From DAOMFB01 sp963801475 (GTDB taxonomy: Bacteria > Acidobacteriota > Thermoanaerobaculia > UBA5066), in NCBI GenBank assembly GCA_963801475.1, contig CAWDEX010000001.1, forward strand, positions 1,612,001 to 1,676,000: a stretch of 64,000 nucleotides of DNA, given 5' to 3'. A program made the translations under genes and the position numbers. Below are positions 24,271 through 33,917 of this stretch, piece after piece; position 1 is the stretch's first letter, and the number at the start of each line of letters is the position of its first letter. Under the pieces are notes generated by a model. The model was given only the letters and a program-made list of their open reading frames with translations. It did not search any database and was not told the origin of the DNA.

Positions 24271-24821
24271 TTGGCGGTCACCACGAAGTGGGCACGCCGG
24301 TTCTTCTGCCAGCAGTCTTCGGTCTGCCCGGTGCAGAAGGGGCGCTCCTTGCCGTAGGAGATGATCTGGAGTCGCGATGCGTCGATGCCGAGCGACACCA
24401 GGAAGTCCCGTGCCGAGGCCGCGCGCCGCTGCCCGAGCGCCAGGTTGTACTCGCGGGTGCCGCGCTCGTCGCAGTGTCCCTCGAGGTTCACCTTCAGGGT
24501 GGGCCACTTCCGGAGGAACTCGGCGTCGGCGCTCAGGACCTCCTTCGCGTCGGCCCGGATGTCGGCCTTGTCGTAGTCGAAGAACGCGGGCTTGAGGTAG
24601 CCGGAGATCTCGACGAGCGTCCGGTCGGTGATCCTGACTTCGGGAGCCTCCGGAGGCTTCGACGGCTTCGGCGGGACGGGAACGGGCGTCGGGGCCGCCA
24701 CGACCGGCACCGGCGTCGGCGCCGGCGTCGTCTGAACCGGCGGCTTCTTCGAACAGGCCGCGGCGAAGACGACGATCGCGGCGAGGGCGATCGGACCGGA
24801 GGTACGGACGAAGCGGCTCAT
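24267..24821 (-). CDS. pal: Peptidoglycan-associated lipoprotein Pal
   Basis: Outer-membrane lipoprotein (184 residues) that binds peptidoglycan through an OmpA-like domain and partners TolB. It has a type II signal with lipobox FAAAC (Cys in AACSKKPP), a Pro/Val/Thr-rich linker and the OmpA_C core FFDYDKADIRADAKEVL, LEGHCDERGTREYNLALGQRRA and SYGKERP, with the diaminopimelate-contacting Asp and Arg. The ATG at 24821 is preceded by GAAAGGA; longer frames upstream start inside the tolB 3' region and lack a signal. It lies 77 nt after tolB and overlaps cpoB. Confidence 0.96.
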   Translation of the reverse strand: MSRFVRTSGPIALAAIVVFAAACSKKPPVQTTPAPTPVPVVAAPTPVPVPPKPSKPPEAPEVRITDRTLVEISGYLKPAFFDYDKADIRADAKEVLSADAEFLRKWPTLKVNLEGHCDERGTREYNLALGQRRAASARDFLVSLGIDASRLQIISYGKERPFCTGQTEDCWQKNRRAHFVVTAK

Positions 24822-24898
24822 GGGCGGGTCCTTTCTGGCTGAGTCGTTACAGGGGGCGAAGCGCCGGACCGATTTCCAGGCGCTCCCGCGGTCGGGGC

Positions 24899-26254
24899 TC
24901 ATTCTACCGTCCTGGTCCACGCCGGCGACGAGTTGTTGCCGATCGACGTGACGACGCGGAGCGAGGAGCCGTCCGTGTTGGAGACGACGATCTGGGTCCT
25001 GCCGTCACGCGTCACCTCCCACGCCAGCTTCGAGCCGTCGGGAGACCAGGACGGGTTCTCGTGCGCCCCGGGACCGGCGGTGATCTGAAACGTGCGGCCG
25101 GAGAGGAGGTCGAGAACGCAGATCTGGAAGTCGCCTTCGTTCCCGCAGGCGAAGGCGAGCCGGGAGCCGTCGGGGGCGAAGGTCGCCTCGTCGTTCCAGT
25201 TGCCGGCGAGCGAAACGCGCCGGACGTTCGCCCCCTCGGCGTCCATCAGGTAGATCTGGGGCGAACCCTGCCGGTTCGACGTGAAGGCCATCTCGCGTCC
25301 GTTCGGGGTCCAGCGGGGCGTCGCGTCGACCGCCGAGTTGTCGGTCAGGCGCCGGAGCCCGCTTCCGTCGGGGCCGACGACGAAGATCTCGGGATTTCCG
25401 CGGACGCTCCCGCAGTAGGCGATCCACTTCCCGTCCGGAGAGAAGGACGGCGAGGAGTTCAGCTCCGTGGACAGCGGGATCTCCTTCGCCGCGCCCCCCG
25501 CGGTGGGGACGAGGAAGAGCCCGGGGGGCCCCTTGAGGTACGACTGAAAGACGATTCTCTTCCCGTCGGGCGACCAGCCCGGGGCCAGCGAGAGGCTCCG
25601 GTTGGCCGTCAGGCGCCACTGGTTCTCGCCGTCCCAGTCCATCACGTAGACCTCCTTCTCGTTGCGGCCCCCCTTCGGGGTGTGCCGGTCCGAGACGAAG
25701 GCGAGACGCGCGAGAAACGGCCCGGGCCGGCCCGTGAACTGCCGGACGATGTCGTTCGCGAGGGTGTGGGCGATCCGTCGGGCGCCGCCCGTCTCGCTCG
25801 CGTAAGACTTGCCGAGGACGTTCTTGAGGGTCTTCAGGTCGTAGAGCTGCGCCTCGACCTCGATCCCCGTGGCCGTCGGACGCACCTGCGTGTCGAGGAG
25901 GAACTGCGCGCCCGTCGCGATCCACGCGTCGCCTTCCTCCCGCGACCGGGGCGGCCGCGCCCCCTTGGGCTGCAGGGAGGGGTCGGTGACGAGGAAGAGC
26001 GGATACGTGGCGAGGTCGTCGTTCAACGCTCTGGAGAAGGGATCGACGGCGTTCGCCTTCAACTCCGGCGTGAGAGGCGAGATCGGCGGCGGGATCGCGA
26101 TCGGAGTCCGGGCGCCGCTCGGCTTGGTGATGTCGACCGCGATGATCGTCTCCTGCGGCGCGGCCGGCACGGGCGTCGGCGGTGCGGTCTGCGGGGCGGC
26201 GAACGCCGGAAGGGCGGCGAGCAGCGTGGACAGGGCGAGGGTACGAATCATCAC
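24899..26254 (-). CDS. tolB: Tol-Pal translocation protein TolB
   Basis: Periplasmic beta-propeller (451 residues) linking the inner-membrane TolQRA motor to Pal. A cleavable signal peptide (MIRTLALSTLLAALPAFAAP) is followed by the TolB N-terminal domain (about 35-190: DLATYPLFLVTDPS, ATGAQFLLDTQV) and PD40 blades (FVSDR, SPDGKRIVFQS, SPDGKWIAYCG, TPNGREMAFTS, APDGSRLAFAC, SPDGSKLAWEV). GGAGG lies 8 nt before the ATG; two adjacent ATGs are present and either may be used. The N-terminal insertion rich in Pro/Ala/Thr is longer than in E. coli TolB. Confidence 0.95.
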   Translation of the reverse strand: MMIRTLALSTLLAALPAFAAPQTAPPTPVPAAPQETIIAVDITKPSGARTPIAIPPPISPLTPELKANAVDPFSRALNDDLATYPLFLVTDPSLQPKGARPPRSREEGDAWIATGAQFLLDTQVRPTATGIEVEAQLYDLKTLKNVLGKSYASETGGARRIAHTLANDIVRQFTGRPGPFLARLAFVSDRHTPKGGRNEKEVYVMDWDGENQWRLTANRSLSLAPGWSPDGKRIVFQSYLKGPPGLFLVPTAGGAAKEIPLSTELNSSPSFSPDGKWIAYCGSVRGNPEIFVVGPDGSGLRRLTDNSAVDATPRWTPNGREMAFTSNRQGSPQIYLMDAEGANVRRVSLAGNWNDEATFAPDGSRLAFACGNEGDFQICVLDLLSGRTFQITAGPGAHENPSWSPDGSKLAWEVTRDGRTQIVVSNTDGSSLRVVTSIGNNSSPAWTRTVE

Positions 26255-26273
26255 GTGAACCTCCGGATTCGGA

Positions 26274-27029
26274 TTAACGGAAGCGGAGATGGACGCCGAG
26301 GCGCTCCCCGGGGAACTCGGGAGGAAGCGGCGGGAGCGGGTTGGCAGCGAAGATGGCGCGGACCGCGGCCCGGTCGTAGACGCCGAGACCGGACGGGGTG
26401 ATCAGCCTGACGTCGGCGATGCGGCCGTCCCGCTGGATGGTGAAGCCGACGACAGCCGCCGTCCCCTCGGTCACCTCGGGCTTCAGCCAGTTCGCTCCGA
26501 TCAGGGTCAGCATCTGTTCGACGTAAAAGGCGTACGGAAAATCGACGTCGAGGGCGGCCACGGACGTTCCGAAGCTGAGCCCGGATGCATCCGCTCCCGC
26601 GGCGCCGTTCGCGCCCGCCGTCGGGAGCTCGAGAGCGGGGCCGCCCGCCGGCGGGGCGGCTGCCCGGGGGGCGGCTGCCGGAGGGGGAGTCGGCACCTTC
26701 TTCTTCTTCGCGAAGGGATCCGGGAGCGCCGAAGCCGACGGAACCGGCTTCTCGGTCAGCTTCTCGATCACTCTCTTCGGCTTCGCGGGCGCCTCGGGAG
26801 CCGGCGTGGGCGCCGCCGATGCCGCCGGCGCCGTCCGGACGCCGAGGGAGGCGGGAGAGACGACGCGAACCGGGAGGGCGACGGGAACGACGGTCACGAG
26901 ACGGGGCCTCGAGACGACGATGAGGAAGACGAGGAAGAGCGTGTGGGCGGCGATCGACACGACGGGTCCGAACGCCGGCGGCGCGTCGGCCGTCGCGAGC
27001 CGCCGTTCGAGGATCTCCGAGACCGTCAC
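26274..27029 (-). CDS. tolA: TolA/TonB-like energy-transducing protein
   Basis: Single-pass protein of 251 residues: cytoplasmic head, membrane helix (HTLFLVFLIVVS, about 29-41), a Pro/Ala/Lys-rich periplasmic linker and a C-terminal TonB/TolA domain (VVGFTIQRDGRIADVRLITPSG, in parts, then YDRAAVRAIFAANPLPPLP). It should link the TolQR proton-driven motor to TolB/Pal. It is much shorter than E. coli TolA and lacks the long helical domain II, resembling TonB in length; its position between tolR and tolB argues for the Tol role. The GTG start overlaps the tolR stop by four bases. Confidence 0.88.
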   Translation of the reverse strand: MTVSEILERRLATADAPPAFGPVVSIAAHTLFLVFLIVVSRPRLVTVVPVALPVRVVSPASLGVRTAPAASAAPTPAPEAPAKPKRVIEKLTEKPVPSASALPDPFAKKKKVPTPPPAAAPRAAAPPAGGPALELPTAGANGAAGADASGLSFGTSVAALDVDFPYAFYVEQMLTLIGANWLKPEVTEGTAAVVGFTIQRDGRIADVRLITPSGLGVYDRAAVRAIFAANPLPPLPPEFPGERLGVHLRFR

Positions 27030-27448
27030 GGCTTCTCCAGGCTCCTGAGCTCGGTCACCATGCCGAGGCTCTCGACGCCCAGTCGGTTCAGGACGTCCAT
27101 CGTTTCGACCACGGTTCCGTAAGGAAGGTTCCGGTCGGCCTTCAGGTAGATGGCCTTGCTCCGCCGGTTCCGGAGAATGATCTTGATCCGCTCCGCGAGC
27201 TGCTGCCGGGGGATCGGCGTCTCGTTGAGGTAGTAGACGTGTCCCTTGGTGATCGACAGGATGAGAGGGGCCTCGGGCTCCTGCGGGAGGTTCTGCGAAA
27301 CGGATTTCGGGAGCTGGACGTCGATCCCCTGCTGGAGGAGCGGCGCCGTCACCATGAAGATGACGAGAAGGACGAGCATCACGTCCACCAGGGGCGTCAC
27401 GTTGATGTCGGACATGGCGTTCGTCTCGTCGTCGAGCCGGAAGGACAT
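27026..27448 (-). CDS. tolR: TolR/ExbD biopolymer transport protein
   Basis: Inner-membrane stator component (140 residues) with one N-terminal helix (VDVMLVLLVIFMVTAPL) carrying the proton-relay Asp in NVTPLVDVMLVLLVIFMV, and a periplasmic dimerisation domain (QQGIDVQLPKS, VYYLNETPIPRQQL, LKADRNLPYGTVVETMDVL). It pairs with TolQ 16 nt upstream and overlaps tolA. The ExbD/TolR choice is made from the operon context. Confidence 0.95.
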   Translation of the reverse strand: MSFRLDDETNAMSDINVTPLVDVMLVLLVIFMVTAPLLQQGIDVQLPKSVSQNLPQEPEAPLILSITKGHVYYLNETPIPRQQLAERIKIILRNRRSKAIYLKADRNLPYGTVVETMDVLNRLGVESLGMVTELRSLEKP

Positions 27449-27464
27449 CGCCGGTTCCGCCGCC

Positions 27465-28160
27465 TCAGGTGAAATGGCGCTCGGCGAGGTTCAGGAACTC
27501 GAGCGCGAAGTCGTTCATCTCGGCGCGAATCACCCGGACCTTGCCATTGAAGTTGTTGTAGGCGATCAGGGCAGGGACGGCGGCGACGAGGCCGGCGGCC
27601 GTGTTGACGAGCGCTTCGGCGATCCCGGGCGCCACGGCCACGATGGACGTGGAGCCCTTGGCGGCGATCTGAGAGAAAGCGACCATGATTCCCCAGACGG
27701 TTCCGAAGAGGCCGATGAACGGCGTCGCCGAGGCCGTCGTCGCGAGGAACTGCATGTTCCGCGTGAGGCGGGTCGTCTCGACCCCGGCGGCGCGCTGCAG
27801 GGCGCGCTCGATCGCCGGAAGGCTCCGGACGAAGAGGCGTCCGGAGTCCGCGGGCGCCACGTCGCGCCCGTCGCGGACCTGCTGGTCGAGCTCCGCGTAG
27901 CCGGAGCGGAAGATCCCGACCAGCGGACTTCCCTCGAAGCGGTCGCACACGGAGAGCACGTCGGCGAACTTCCGGCTCTTCCGGAAGTGCTGGAGGAAGC
28001 CCCGCGTCTGGGTCCGCGCCCGTGCGAAACTCCACGCCTTGGCGACGATGATCGCCCACGATGCGAGGGAGAAAACCGCCAGGATGAAGAGGACCGTTTT
28101 GGCCGTCCAGCCGGCGCTGAGGAACAGCTGGAGAAGGTTGTTGCCGCCGGTGTCCGTCAT
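27465..28160 (-). CDS. tolQ: TolQ/ExbB proton-channel protein
   Basis: Inner-membrane motor subunit (231 residues) with three membrane segments: one near residues 18-40 and two in the C-terminal MotA/TolQ/ExbB core (ATTASATPFIGLFGTVWGIM region and AALVNTAAGLVAAVPALIAY-like stretch). It forms the pentameric channel that, with TolR, harvests proton motive force for outer-membrane constriction. The ATG at 28160 is preceded by GAAGGAGG, so longer frames upstream are rejected. It is the first gene of tolQ-tolR-tolA-tolB-pal-cpoB and is divergent from an S55 peptidase gene. Confidence 0.95.
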   Translation of the reverse strand: MTDTGGNNLLQLFLSAGWTAKTVLFILAVFSLASWAIIVAKAWSFARARTQTRGFLQHFRKSRKFADVLSVCDRFEGSPLVGIFRSGYAELDQQVRDGRDVAPADSGRLFVRSLPAIERALQRAAGVETTRLTRNMQFLATTASATPFIGLFGTVWGIMVAFSQIAAKGSTSIVAVAPGIAEALVNTAAGLVAAVPALIAYNNFNGKVRVIRAEMNDFALEFLNLAERHFT

Positions 28161-28242
28161 GGCCTCCTTCGGTGCGCTTGGGCGACGGGCCCGTCGCGGT
28201 CCGCCGGCGCAAGGTAGCACGGCGCTTCGCACGCGGTCAAAA

Positions 28243-30045
28243 ATGGTGACCTCCGTCGCCGTTCTCGCCGCGTTCGGTCTGGCGACGGGAGGGAGAGCCG
28301 AAGAGATCCTCCCGCTCGCGAGCGTCGTTCCCGGGATGAAGGGATACGGCCTGACCGTCTTCGAGGGGCAGAAAGTCGAGCGCTTCGACGTCGAGGTGCT
28401 CGGCGTCGTCCCGGCGACCACGCCCGGACGCTCGGTGATCGTGGTCCGGGCCTCGGGGCCGGGCGTCGAGAAGAGCGGGATCGCCTCGGGAATGAGCGGC
28501 AGCCCGGTCTACCTCGACGGCAAGCTGGCCGGCGCCCTGTCGAGCGGATTCGCCTTCTCGAAGGAGCCCATCGGAGGCGTCACGCCGATCGAGCCGATGC
28601 TGGCCATCGACGGAACGCCGTCCCCTCCGCGCCCGGAGCGGAAACCGGCGCTTCCCGCCACCGGTGCGCTCGCCGCGGCGTTCGTCGGCGGCGGGGAGGA
28701 GCGGCTCGCGTTCCTCCGGAGACGCTTCGAGGAGATGCAGGCGCTCCTTCCGGCTCCGGCGGCCTCGCTCCTCGCCCCGTCGTGGAGCGGTTTCCCGGCG
28801 GAGACGCTCGTCCGGAGCGCTCCGGTTCTCTCGCGCCTGGGGCTCCCGGCCGCTTCCGTCGAGGCGTCCCTGGCCGGCGCCGCGCCGGCTCCTTCTCCCG
28901 CGGCGACGGCCCCTCTCGCCGGCGGCGCAGCCATCACGGCCCTCCTCGTGGACGGCGACCTGCAGCTGGGCGCGACGGGAACCGTGACCCGCGTCGGACC
29001 GGACGGGCGGTTCGTCGCCTTCGGCCACCCTTTCCTCGGCTTCGGGGAGCTCGAGCTTCCGGTCGCTCCGGCGCGCGTCGTCACGGTCGTGCCGAGCGTC
29101 TACCAGTCCTTCAAGATCGGACACGCCCTGTCCACGTCCCCGTGGCGTCTGACGAAGGACCGCGATTCGGGAGTCGCCGGGCGGACTGACGGGCCGGCCC
29201 CCATGGTGCCGGTCCGGTTCCGGTTCGACGCGGGCGGGGCGTCCCGCGAGCTGAGATGGCGTCTCGCCCCGCACCCCCGTCTCCTGCCGCTCCTTCTCTC
29301 CCTGTCGACGGACGCCGCCCTGACGACGTCCGACCCCACCTCCCGGGACCGCACGCTCCGCTTCCGGATCACTTTCGAGACGGCGGCCGGCCCGTTCACG
29401 TGGGAGGACGTCGTGGCGGGTCCCCGGGCGCGTGAGACGGCCGTCCTCTCGGCCGCCGTCCTCGCGGGGATGCTCTCGGACAACGAGTTCGAGGACCCCC
29501 GGATCTCCGGCCTCGCGATCGAGGTCTCCAGCGAAGAAGGGGAGCGGCGGCTCAGGATCCTCGATGCCGCCCTCGCCTCGCGAAGAGTCGCTCCCGGCGC
29601 CGAGCTCGTCGCGACGGTCCGCCTCGCGGACCGGCGCGGCGTGGAAGCGGCGCGAGTCGTCCGGCTGCGCGTTCCCCGGGAGCTTCCCGACGGTCGCGCC
29701 ACGCTCGTGGTCGGGGACGGGAACGTCCTGTCGGGCCTTCGGATCGCCCTCAATCCGGGCGAACCGCGGTCGCTGGCCGACGTGAAGCGCTGGCTGGACC
29801 GGATCGTCCCCGGCGACCGCCTCGCGGCCGCGATCGTCGTCCCCGGTCGGGGCGCCGCGACGGGCCCCGAGACTCTCTCGGCGCTGCCGCCGACGGTGGC
29901 GGTGCTCCTGTCGGAAGGGGAGCGAACCGAGGGCCCGAAGGGGAGCCTGGGTTCGCGCATCGTGGCCGAGGAGATCCAGCTCCTGGATCGCCCCGTGGCC
30001 GGCTCGGTCCGGCTGGACTTCGACGTGGAGAGGCCCCGCTCGTGA
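28243..30045 (+). CDS. Secreted SpoIVB-type (S55) serine peptidase-like protein
   Basis: Exported protein of 600 residues. An N-terminal hydrophobic signal (VAVLAAFGLATGGRA) precedes an S55 domain: ILPLASVVPGMKGYGLTVF, then SGIASGMSGSPVYLDGKLAG with the putative nucleophile Ser of GMSGSP, and later RFVAFGHPFLGFGE with a conserved His. S55 is the family of SpoIVB, a self-cleaving protease that signals into intramembrane proteolysis in Bacillus, but this long form occurs in non-sporulating Acidobacteria, where its role is unknown. The remaining about 300 residues look like beta-sandwich modules. It overlaps the next gene by four bases (GTGA). The signal peptide lacks a basic N-region, so the exact start is slightly uncertain. 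Confidence 0.85.
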   Translation: MVTSVAVLAAFGLATGGRAEEILPLASVVPGMKGYGLTVFEGQKVERFDVEVLGVVPATTPGRSVIVVRASGPGVEKSGIASGMSGSPVYLDGKLAGALSSGFAFSKEPIGGVTPIEPMLAIDGTPSPPRPERKPALPATGALAAAFVGGGEERLAFLRRRFEEMQALLPAPAASLLAPSWSGFPAETLVRSAPVLSRLGLPAASVEASLAGAAPAPSPAATAPLAGGAAITALLVDGDLQLGATGTVTRVGPDGRFVAFGHPFLGFGELELPVAPARVVTVVPSVYQSFKIGHALSTSPWRLTKDRDSGVAGRTDGPAPMVPVRFRFDAGGASRELRWRLAPHPRLLPLLLSLSTDAALTTSDPTSRDRTLRFRITFETAAGPFTWEDVVAGPRARETAVLSAAVLAGMLSDNEFEDPRISGLAIEVSSEEGERRLRILDAALASRRVAPGAELVATVRLADRRGVEAARVVRLRVPRELPDGRATLVVGDGNVLSGLRIALNPGEPRSLADVKRWLDRIVPGDRLAAAIVVPGRGAATGPETLSALPPTVAVLLSEGERTEGPKGSLGSRIVAEEIQLLDRPVAGSVRLDFDVERPRS

Positions 30046-32312
30046 GCGTGCGTCAGACCCGCCCTCCGGAGGATCGCGCGTTGCTGAGAACATTTCTCGT
30101 CCTCAACCTTCTGGCCGCCGCGCCGCTCTCGGCGGCGGCGACCCGCATCGCGGCGACGGCGTCGGCCCGCGACTTCCTGGCCGGTGAGGCCCGCGGAACG
30201 GCTGTGACGGCCGACGGCCGGCTGACGCTCGGGGCTCCCCTCGGCCCGAAGGAGTGGCCCGACGACGCGGCGGACGCCGTCGTCTTCGGCGCGGCGGCCG
30301 ACGCAGCGGGCCGTCTCTACGTCGCGACGGGCGGCGGGCTCGGACGTCTCTTCGTCTCGGAGCCGTCCGGGCGGATCACGCTCCTTTTCAAGGCGGCCGA
30401 GCCGAACGTGACCGCCGTGGCCGTCGGGCCCGACGGAACGATCGTCTGTGCCTCGTCACCGAACGGACGGATCTATCGCGTCGACCCCGGGGCGAAGGAC
30501 CCGACGGTGGCCGGGACCGACTGGGGAAACCCGCAGGAGGCGGCGATCTGGGCGCTCGCGTTCGGAAAGGACGGGACGCTGTTCGCCGGAACCGGAAACA
30601 AGGGGCGGATCTGGAAGCGGACGCCGGCCGGGAAGCTCGAGATGTTCCAGGAGGTCGAGGACGTGCATGTCCGGGCCCTGGCGGTCGGTCCGGACGGAAC
30701 GCTCTATGCCGGGACCTCCGACCGCGGAGTGCTGGTGGCGATCGCGGCGGACGGAAAGAAGCGGACGCTGCACGACTTCTCGCGACCGGAGATCGTGGGC
30801 CTCGCCGTCGATGGGAAGGGAACCATCTTTGCGGCCGCCGCGAGCGCCGAGGTCGCGGCCCCGCGGACGACCCTGGCGGACGCCCGTACCGGCCGGCCCT
30901 CGCCGACGCCGACCCCGGCGCCGACGCCTCCGTCCGTCGAGGAGGAGACGCCTCGCGGATCGGTCTCCGTCTCGACCCGCACCTCTCGGGCCGCTCCGAC
31001 GCCGTCGCCGGGAGGCGGAGGGAGCGCCGAGATCGTCTCCATCCTTCCGGACGGGTTCGTCGAGGCGGTCTGGACGTTCCCCGACGAGGCGGTCTACTCC
31101 CTGAGGACGGATCGGGACGGCGGGCTGGTCGTGACGACCGGACCGCGCGGTCGCGTCTACGTTCTGGCGGACCGCCGCCTGCGTCTCGCGGCGCAGACGG
31201 GTGAGCGCATCGCCGTGTCGGCCCCCGCCCTCGGGCCGGGCCTCGCGGCCGTGACGATGGGCGCGGCGGGCGTCTTCCGCCCGAGACCGGCGCCGGGTCC
31301 CGCGTCGTTCATCTCGGCTGTCCGGGACGCCTCCCGCCTCTCGGCGTTCGGGCACCTCCGCTGGGAAGGATCGACACCGGGCGGGAGCAGCGCGGCGTTC
31401 GCCGTTCGGGCCGGCAACTCGGAGAAGCCCGACGCGACGTGGACGGACTGGGCCCCGGTGGCGCCGGACGCTTCGCCGAAGCTCCCGTCCGCGCGCTTCT
31501 TTCAGTGGAAGGTCACGCTGACGCCGGGGAGCGCCGGCGCCGCTCCGGTCATCGAGCGCGTCGAGATCTCCTATGCCGAGCGAAACGCGCGCCCCGTTCT
31601 CGAGAACCTCGCCGTCCTCGAGCCGGGCGCCGTCGTCTCGCGGGGAGGCACCGCGGGACCGAACGTTCTCTCCGTGACGAATCCCGACGAAAACGGAATC
31701 TATGCGGGCCTCGAACCGCCGCGCGAGCCGTCTGCCGACCCCGGGGGGCGACGCCTCTTCCGAAAGGGCTTCCGGACCGTCACCTGGCGGGGCGCGGACC
31801 CGAACGGCGACCCGCTCCGGTACGACCTGGACGGGAAGCGGGAGGGGACCGACACGTGGTTCCCGGTGAGGAAGGACCTCGAGGATTCCTGGTGCTCGTT
31901 CGACACGACGGCACTCCCGGACGGTAGGTACCGGTTCCGGGTGACCGCGACCGACCGGCTGGCAAATCCGGATCCGGAGGCTCTCACCGCGGCCGAGGAG
32001 ACCGGCCTCGTCGTCATCGACAACTCGCCGCCCGTCCTGAAGGTCGAGTCGGCCCGGGTCGCCGGCGCCGACCTGGAGGTGCGCCTTCTCGCGACAGACG
32101 CGCTCTCGCCCGTGACGAGGGCGGAAGGGGCCGTGAATGCCGACCGGTGGCGACCTCTCGCCGCCGAGGACGGCGCCGCCGACTCGCCGGTCGAGCGCTT
32201 CGTCTTCCGCCTGCCGAAACCCGGACAGGGAGCCCTCCTCTCGGTCCGCGTGCTGGACGCCGCGGGGAACTGGGCGGCCGCGTCGGCGGAGTATCCGAAG
32301 GACTTCAAGTGA
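30042..32312 (+). CDS. Secreted beta-propeller protein with Ig/fibronectin-like C-terminal modules
   Basis: Exported protein of 756 residues with no enzymatic motif that I recognise. After the signal region (LLRTFLVLNLLAAAPLSAAA) come propeller-like repeats with the pattern VAVGPDGTIVCAS, LAFGKDGTLFAGTG, LAVGPDGTLYAGTSD, LAVDGKGTIFAAA, as in NHL or two-component-regulator propellers. A Pro/Thr/Ser linker (about 285-330) separates these from C-terminal beta domains (TWRGADPNGDPLRYDLDG, LPDGRYRFRVTATDRLANP, VRVLDAAGNWAAAS). It starts with a GTG overlapping the S55 gene and its stop overlaps the ABC binding protein, so the three are translationally coupled. A role as sensor or scaffold at the cell surface is inference. 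Confidence 0.75.
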   Translation: MSVRQTRPPEDRALLRTFLVLNLLAAAPLSAAATRIAATASARDFLAGEARGTAVTADGRLTLGAPLGPKEWPDDAADAVVFGAAADAAGRLYVATGGGLGRLFVSEPSGRITLLFKAAEPNVTAVAVGPDGTIVCASSPNGRIYRVDPGAKDPTVAGTDWGNPQEAAIWALAFGKDGTLFAGTGNKGRIWKRTPAGKLEMFQEVEDVHVRALAVGPDGTLYAGTSDRGVLVAIAADGKKRTLHDFSRPEIVGLAVDGKGTIFAAAASAEVAAPRTTLADARTGRPSPTPTPAPTPPSVEEETPRGSVSVSTRTSRAAPTPSPGGGGSAEIVSILPDGFVEAVWTFPDEAVYSLRTDRDGGLVVTTGPRGRVYVLADRRLRLAAQTGERIAVSAPALGPGLAAVTMGAAGVFRPRPAPGPASFISAVRDASRLSAFGHLRWEGSTPGGSSAAFAVRAGNSEKPDATWTDWAPVAPDASPKLPSARFFQWKVTLTPGSAGAAPVIERVEISYAERNARPVLENLAVLEPGAVVSRGGTAGPNVLSVTNPDENGIYAGLEPPREPSADPGGRRLFRKGFRTVTWRGADPNGDPLRYDLDGKREGTDTWFPVRKDLEDSWCSFDTTALPDGRYRFRVTATDRLANPDPEALTAAEETGLVVIDNSPPVLKVESARVAGADLEVRLLATDALSPVTRAEGAVNADRWRPLAAEDGAADSPVERFVFRLPKPGQGALLSVRVLDAAGNWAAASAEYPKDFK

Positions 32313-33889
32313 AGCGGCGGGCCCTGGCCGTCCTCCTGTCACTCCTGGCGCTGGCCGCGTGCGGCCAGAAGGGGAAGCACGCGGAGAGCGTCGTCCAGCG
32401 CCGGCTGGAAGGCGAGCCGAAGACGCTGAACTCCCTTCTCGCCACGACCGACCCCGAGAACGTCGTGCTGGCTCTTCTCGAGCGAAACCTGCTGGAGTAC
32501 GACGAAAAGCTCGACCTGGTGCCGGGCCTCGCGGAGGGCGTCGAGGTCTCGGCCGACCGCCGGACGTACACCGTCCGTCTTCGCCCGGATCTCCGGTGGG
32601 AGGATGGCCGCCCGCTGACGGCCGAGGATGTCGCCTTCACGATCCGGACCCTCGTGGACCCGAAGACGCCGGCCCTCTCGCGGAAGAGCTACTGGGAGGG
32701 GCTGGACCGCGTCGAGGTCGACGACGGACGGACCGCGCGCGTGGTCTTCAAGGAGCCGTACGCGGGGCGGATGCAGGCCTTCAATCTCCCGCTCCTCCCG
32801 GCGGCCGCGTATCAGGGGACCGACGTGAACACGAATCCCCGGAACCGCGCGCCTCTCGCGAACGGGCCGTACCGGCTTGGCCGGTGGGAGGCCGGCCGGA
32901 CCCTCGAGCTCGTCCGGAACACCCAGTACGTCGGCGAGCGGGCGGGGCCCGAGATGATCGTCTTCCGCGTCGTGCCGGAGAACGCCGCTGCCTTCCAGGC
33001 CCTCCTCGCGGGCGAGCTGCACGAGATGCGCGTCACCTACGAGCAGAAGACGCGGCTCGAGGCGGACGCGTCCTGCTCGGCGCGGCCCCTTCTCTTCGAC
33101 GAGCTCGGGTACTCGTACATCGGGTGGAAGAACGACCACCCGCTCTTCTCCTCGCCGAAGGTCCGGCGAGCCCTCACGATGCTGATCGACCGGGAGGCGA
33201 TCGCCCGGACGCTCTACGGCGGCCTGGCGCGGCCGGCGACCGGCCCGATCCCTCCGGGCCTCTGGCCGTACGACCCCTCGATCGAGCCCTGGCCGTACGA
33301 CCCGAAGAGGGCTGCGGCGCTCCTGGACGAGGCGGGATTCCGGACGGGGACCGACGGCGTCCGCCGGCGGGGAAGCGAGCGGTTCGCGTTCTCCCTTCTC
33401 CTCGGCGCCGGGAGCGAACTGCAGCGCCAGATCACGGAGGTGGTCCAGCAGTCGTTCCGGGCGGCGGGAATCGAGATGACCATCCGGCCCATGGAGTGGG
33501 CCGCCTTCGCGTCGAAGGTGGACGCCGGGGACTTCGAGGCGGCGATCCTCGCGTTCAGCCTCGACCCGAACCCGGATCTCAGCGTCTACTGGCACTCGAG
33601 CCAGCGGGCGCCGAACGGATGGAACACGTCCGGCTACGCGAACCCGAAGGCCGACGCCCTGATGGACCGTCTCCGGACGACCTTCGACCGGGACGAGGGC
33701 CGCCGCCTCTATGCCGAGCTGCTCCGGGTGATCCACGAAGACGAGCCCGTCACGTTCCTCCACAACGTCAAGACGCGCTGGGGGCTTTCGAAGAGGCTCG
33801 AGGACGTCCGGAGCTCGCCGATCGGCCTCTTCCTCTTCTGGCCCGGTGGCTCCCGATGGCGGCTCGGCCCGGGCACCGCCCCGCTCTGA
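32309..33889 (+). CDS. ABC transporter substrate-binding lipoprotein, peptide/nickel family 5
   Basis: Extracytoplasmic solute-binding protein (526 residues) of the DppA/OppA family. It begins MKRRALAVLLSLLALAACG with a lipobox (LAAC), so it is anchored to the inner membrane. Family features include the opening LEGEPKTLNSLLATTDPENV, LRPDLRWEDGRPLTAEDVAFTI, NGPYRLGRWEAG and the C-terminal hinge region with FSLDPNPDLSVYWHSS. Peptides are the usual ligand, but nickel, sugars or opines occur in the family. The GTG start overlaps the propeller gene, and two permeases follow. No ATPase genes are nearby. Confidence 0.92.
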   Translation: MKRRALAVLLSLLALAACGQKGKHAESVVQRRLEGEPKTLNSLLATTDPENVVLALLERNLLEYDEKLDLVPGLAEGVEVSADRRTYTVRLRPDLRWEDGRPLTAEDVAFTIRTLVDPKTPALSRKSYWEGLDRVEVDDGRTARVVFKEPYAGRMQAFNLPLLPAAAYQGTDVNTNPRNRAPLANGPYRLGRWEAGRTLELVRNTQYVGERAGPEMIVFRVVPENAAAFQALLAGELHEMRVTYEQKTRLEADASCSARPLLFDELGYSYIGWKNDHPLFSSPKVRRALTMLIDREAIARTLYGGLARPATGPIPPGLWPYDPSIEPWPYDPKRAAALLDEAGFRTGTDGVRRRGSERFAFSLLLGAGSELQRQITEVVQQSFRAAGIEMTIRPMEWAAFASKVDAGDFEAAILAFSLDPNPDLSVYWHSSQRAPNGWNTSGYANPKADALMDRLRTTFDRDEGRRLYAELLRVIHEDEPVTFLHNVKTRWGLSKRLEDVRSSPIGLFLFWPGGSRWRLGPGTAPL

Positions 33890-33917
33890 TACGGCGCTGG
33901 CACCCTCCGACGCCGCG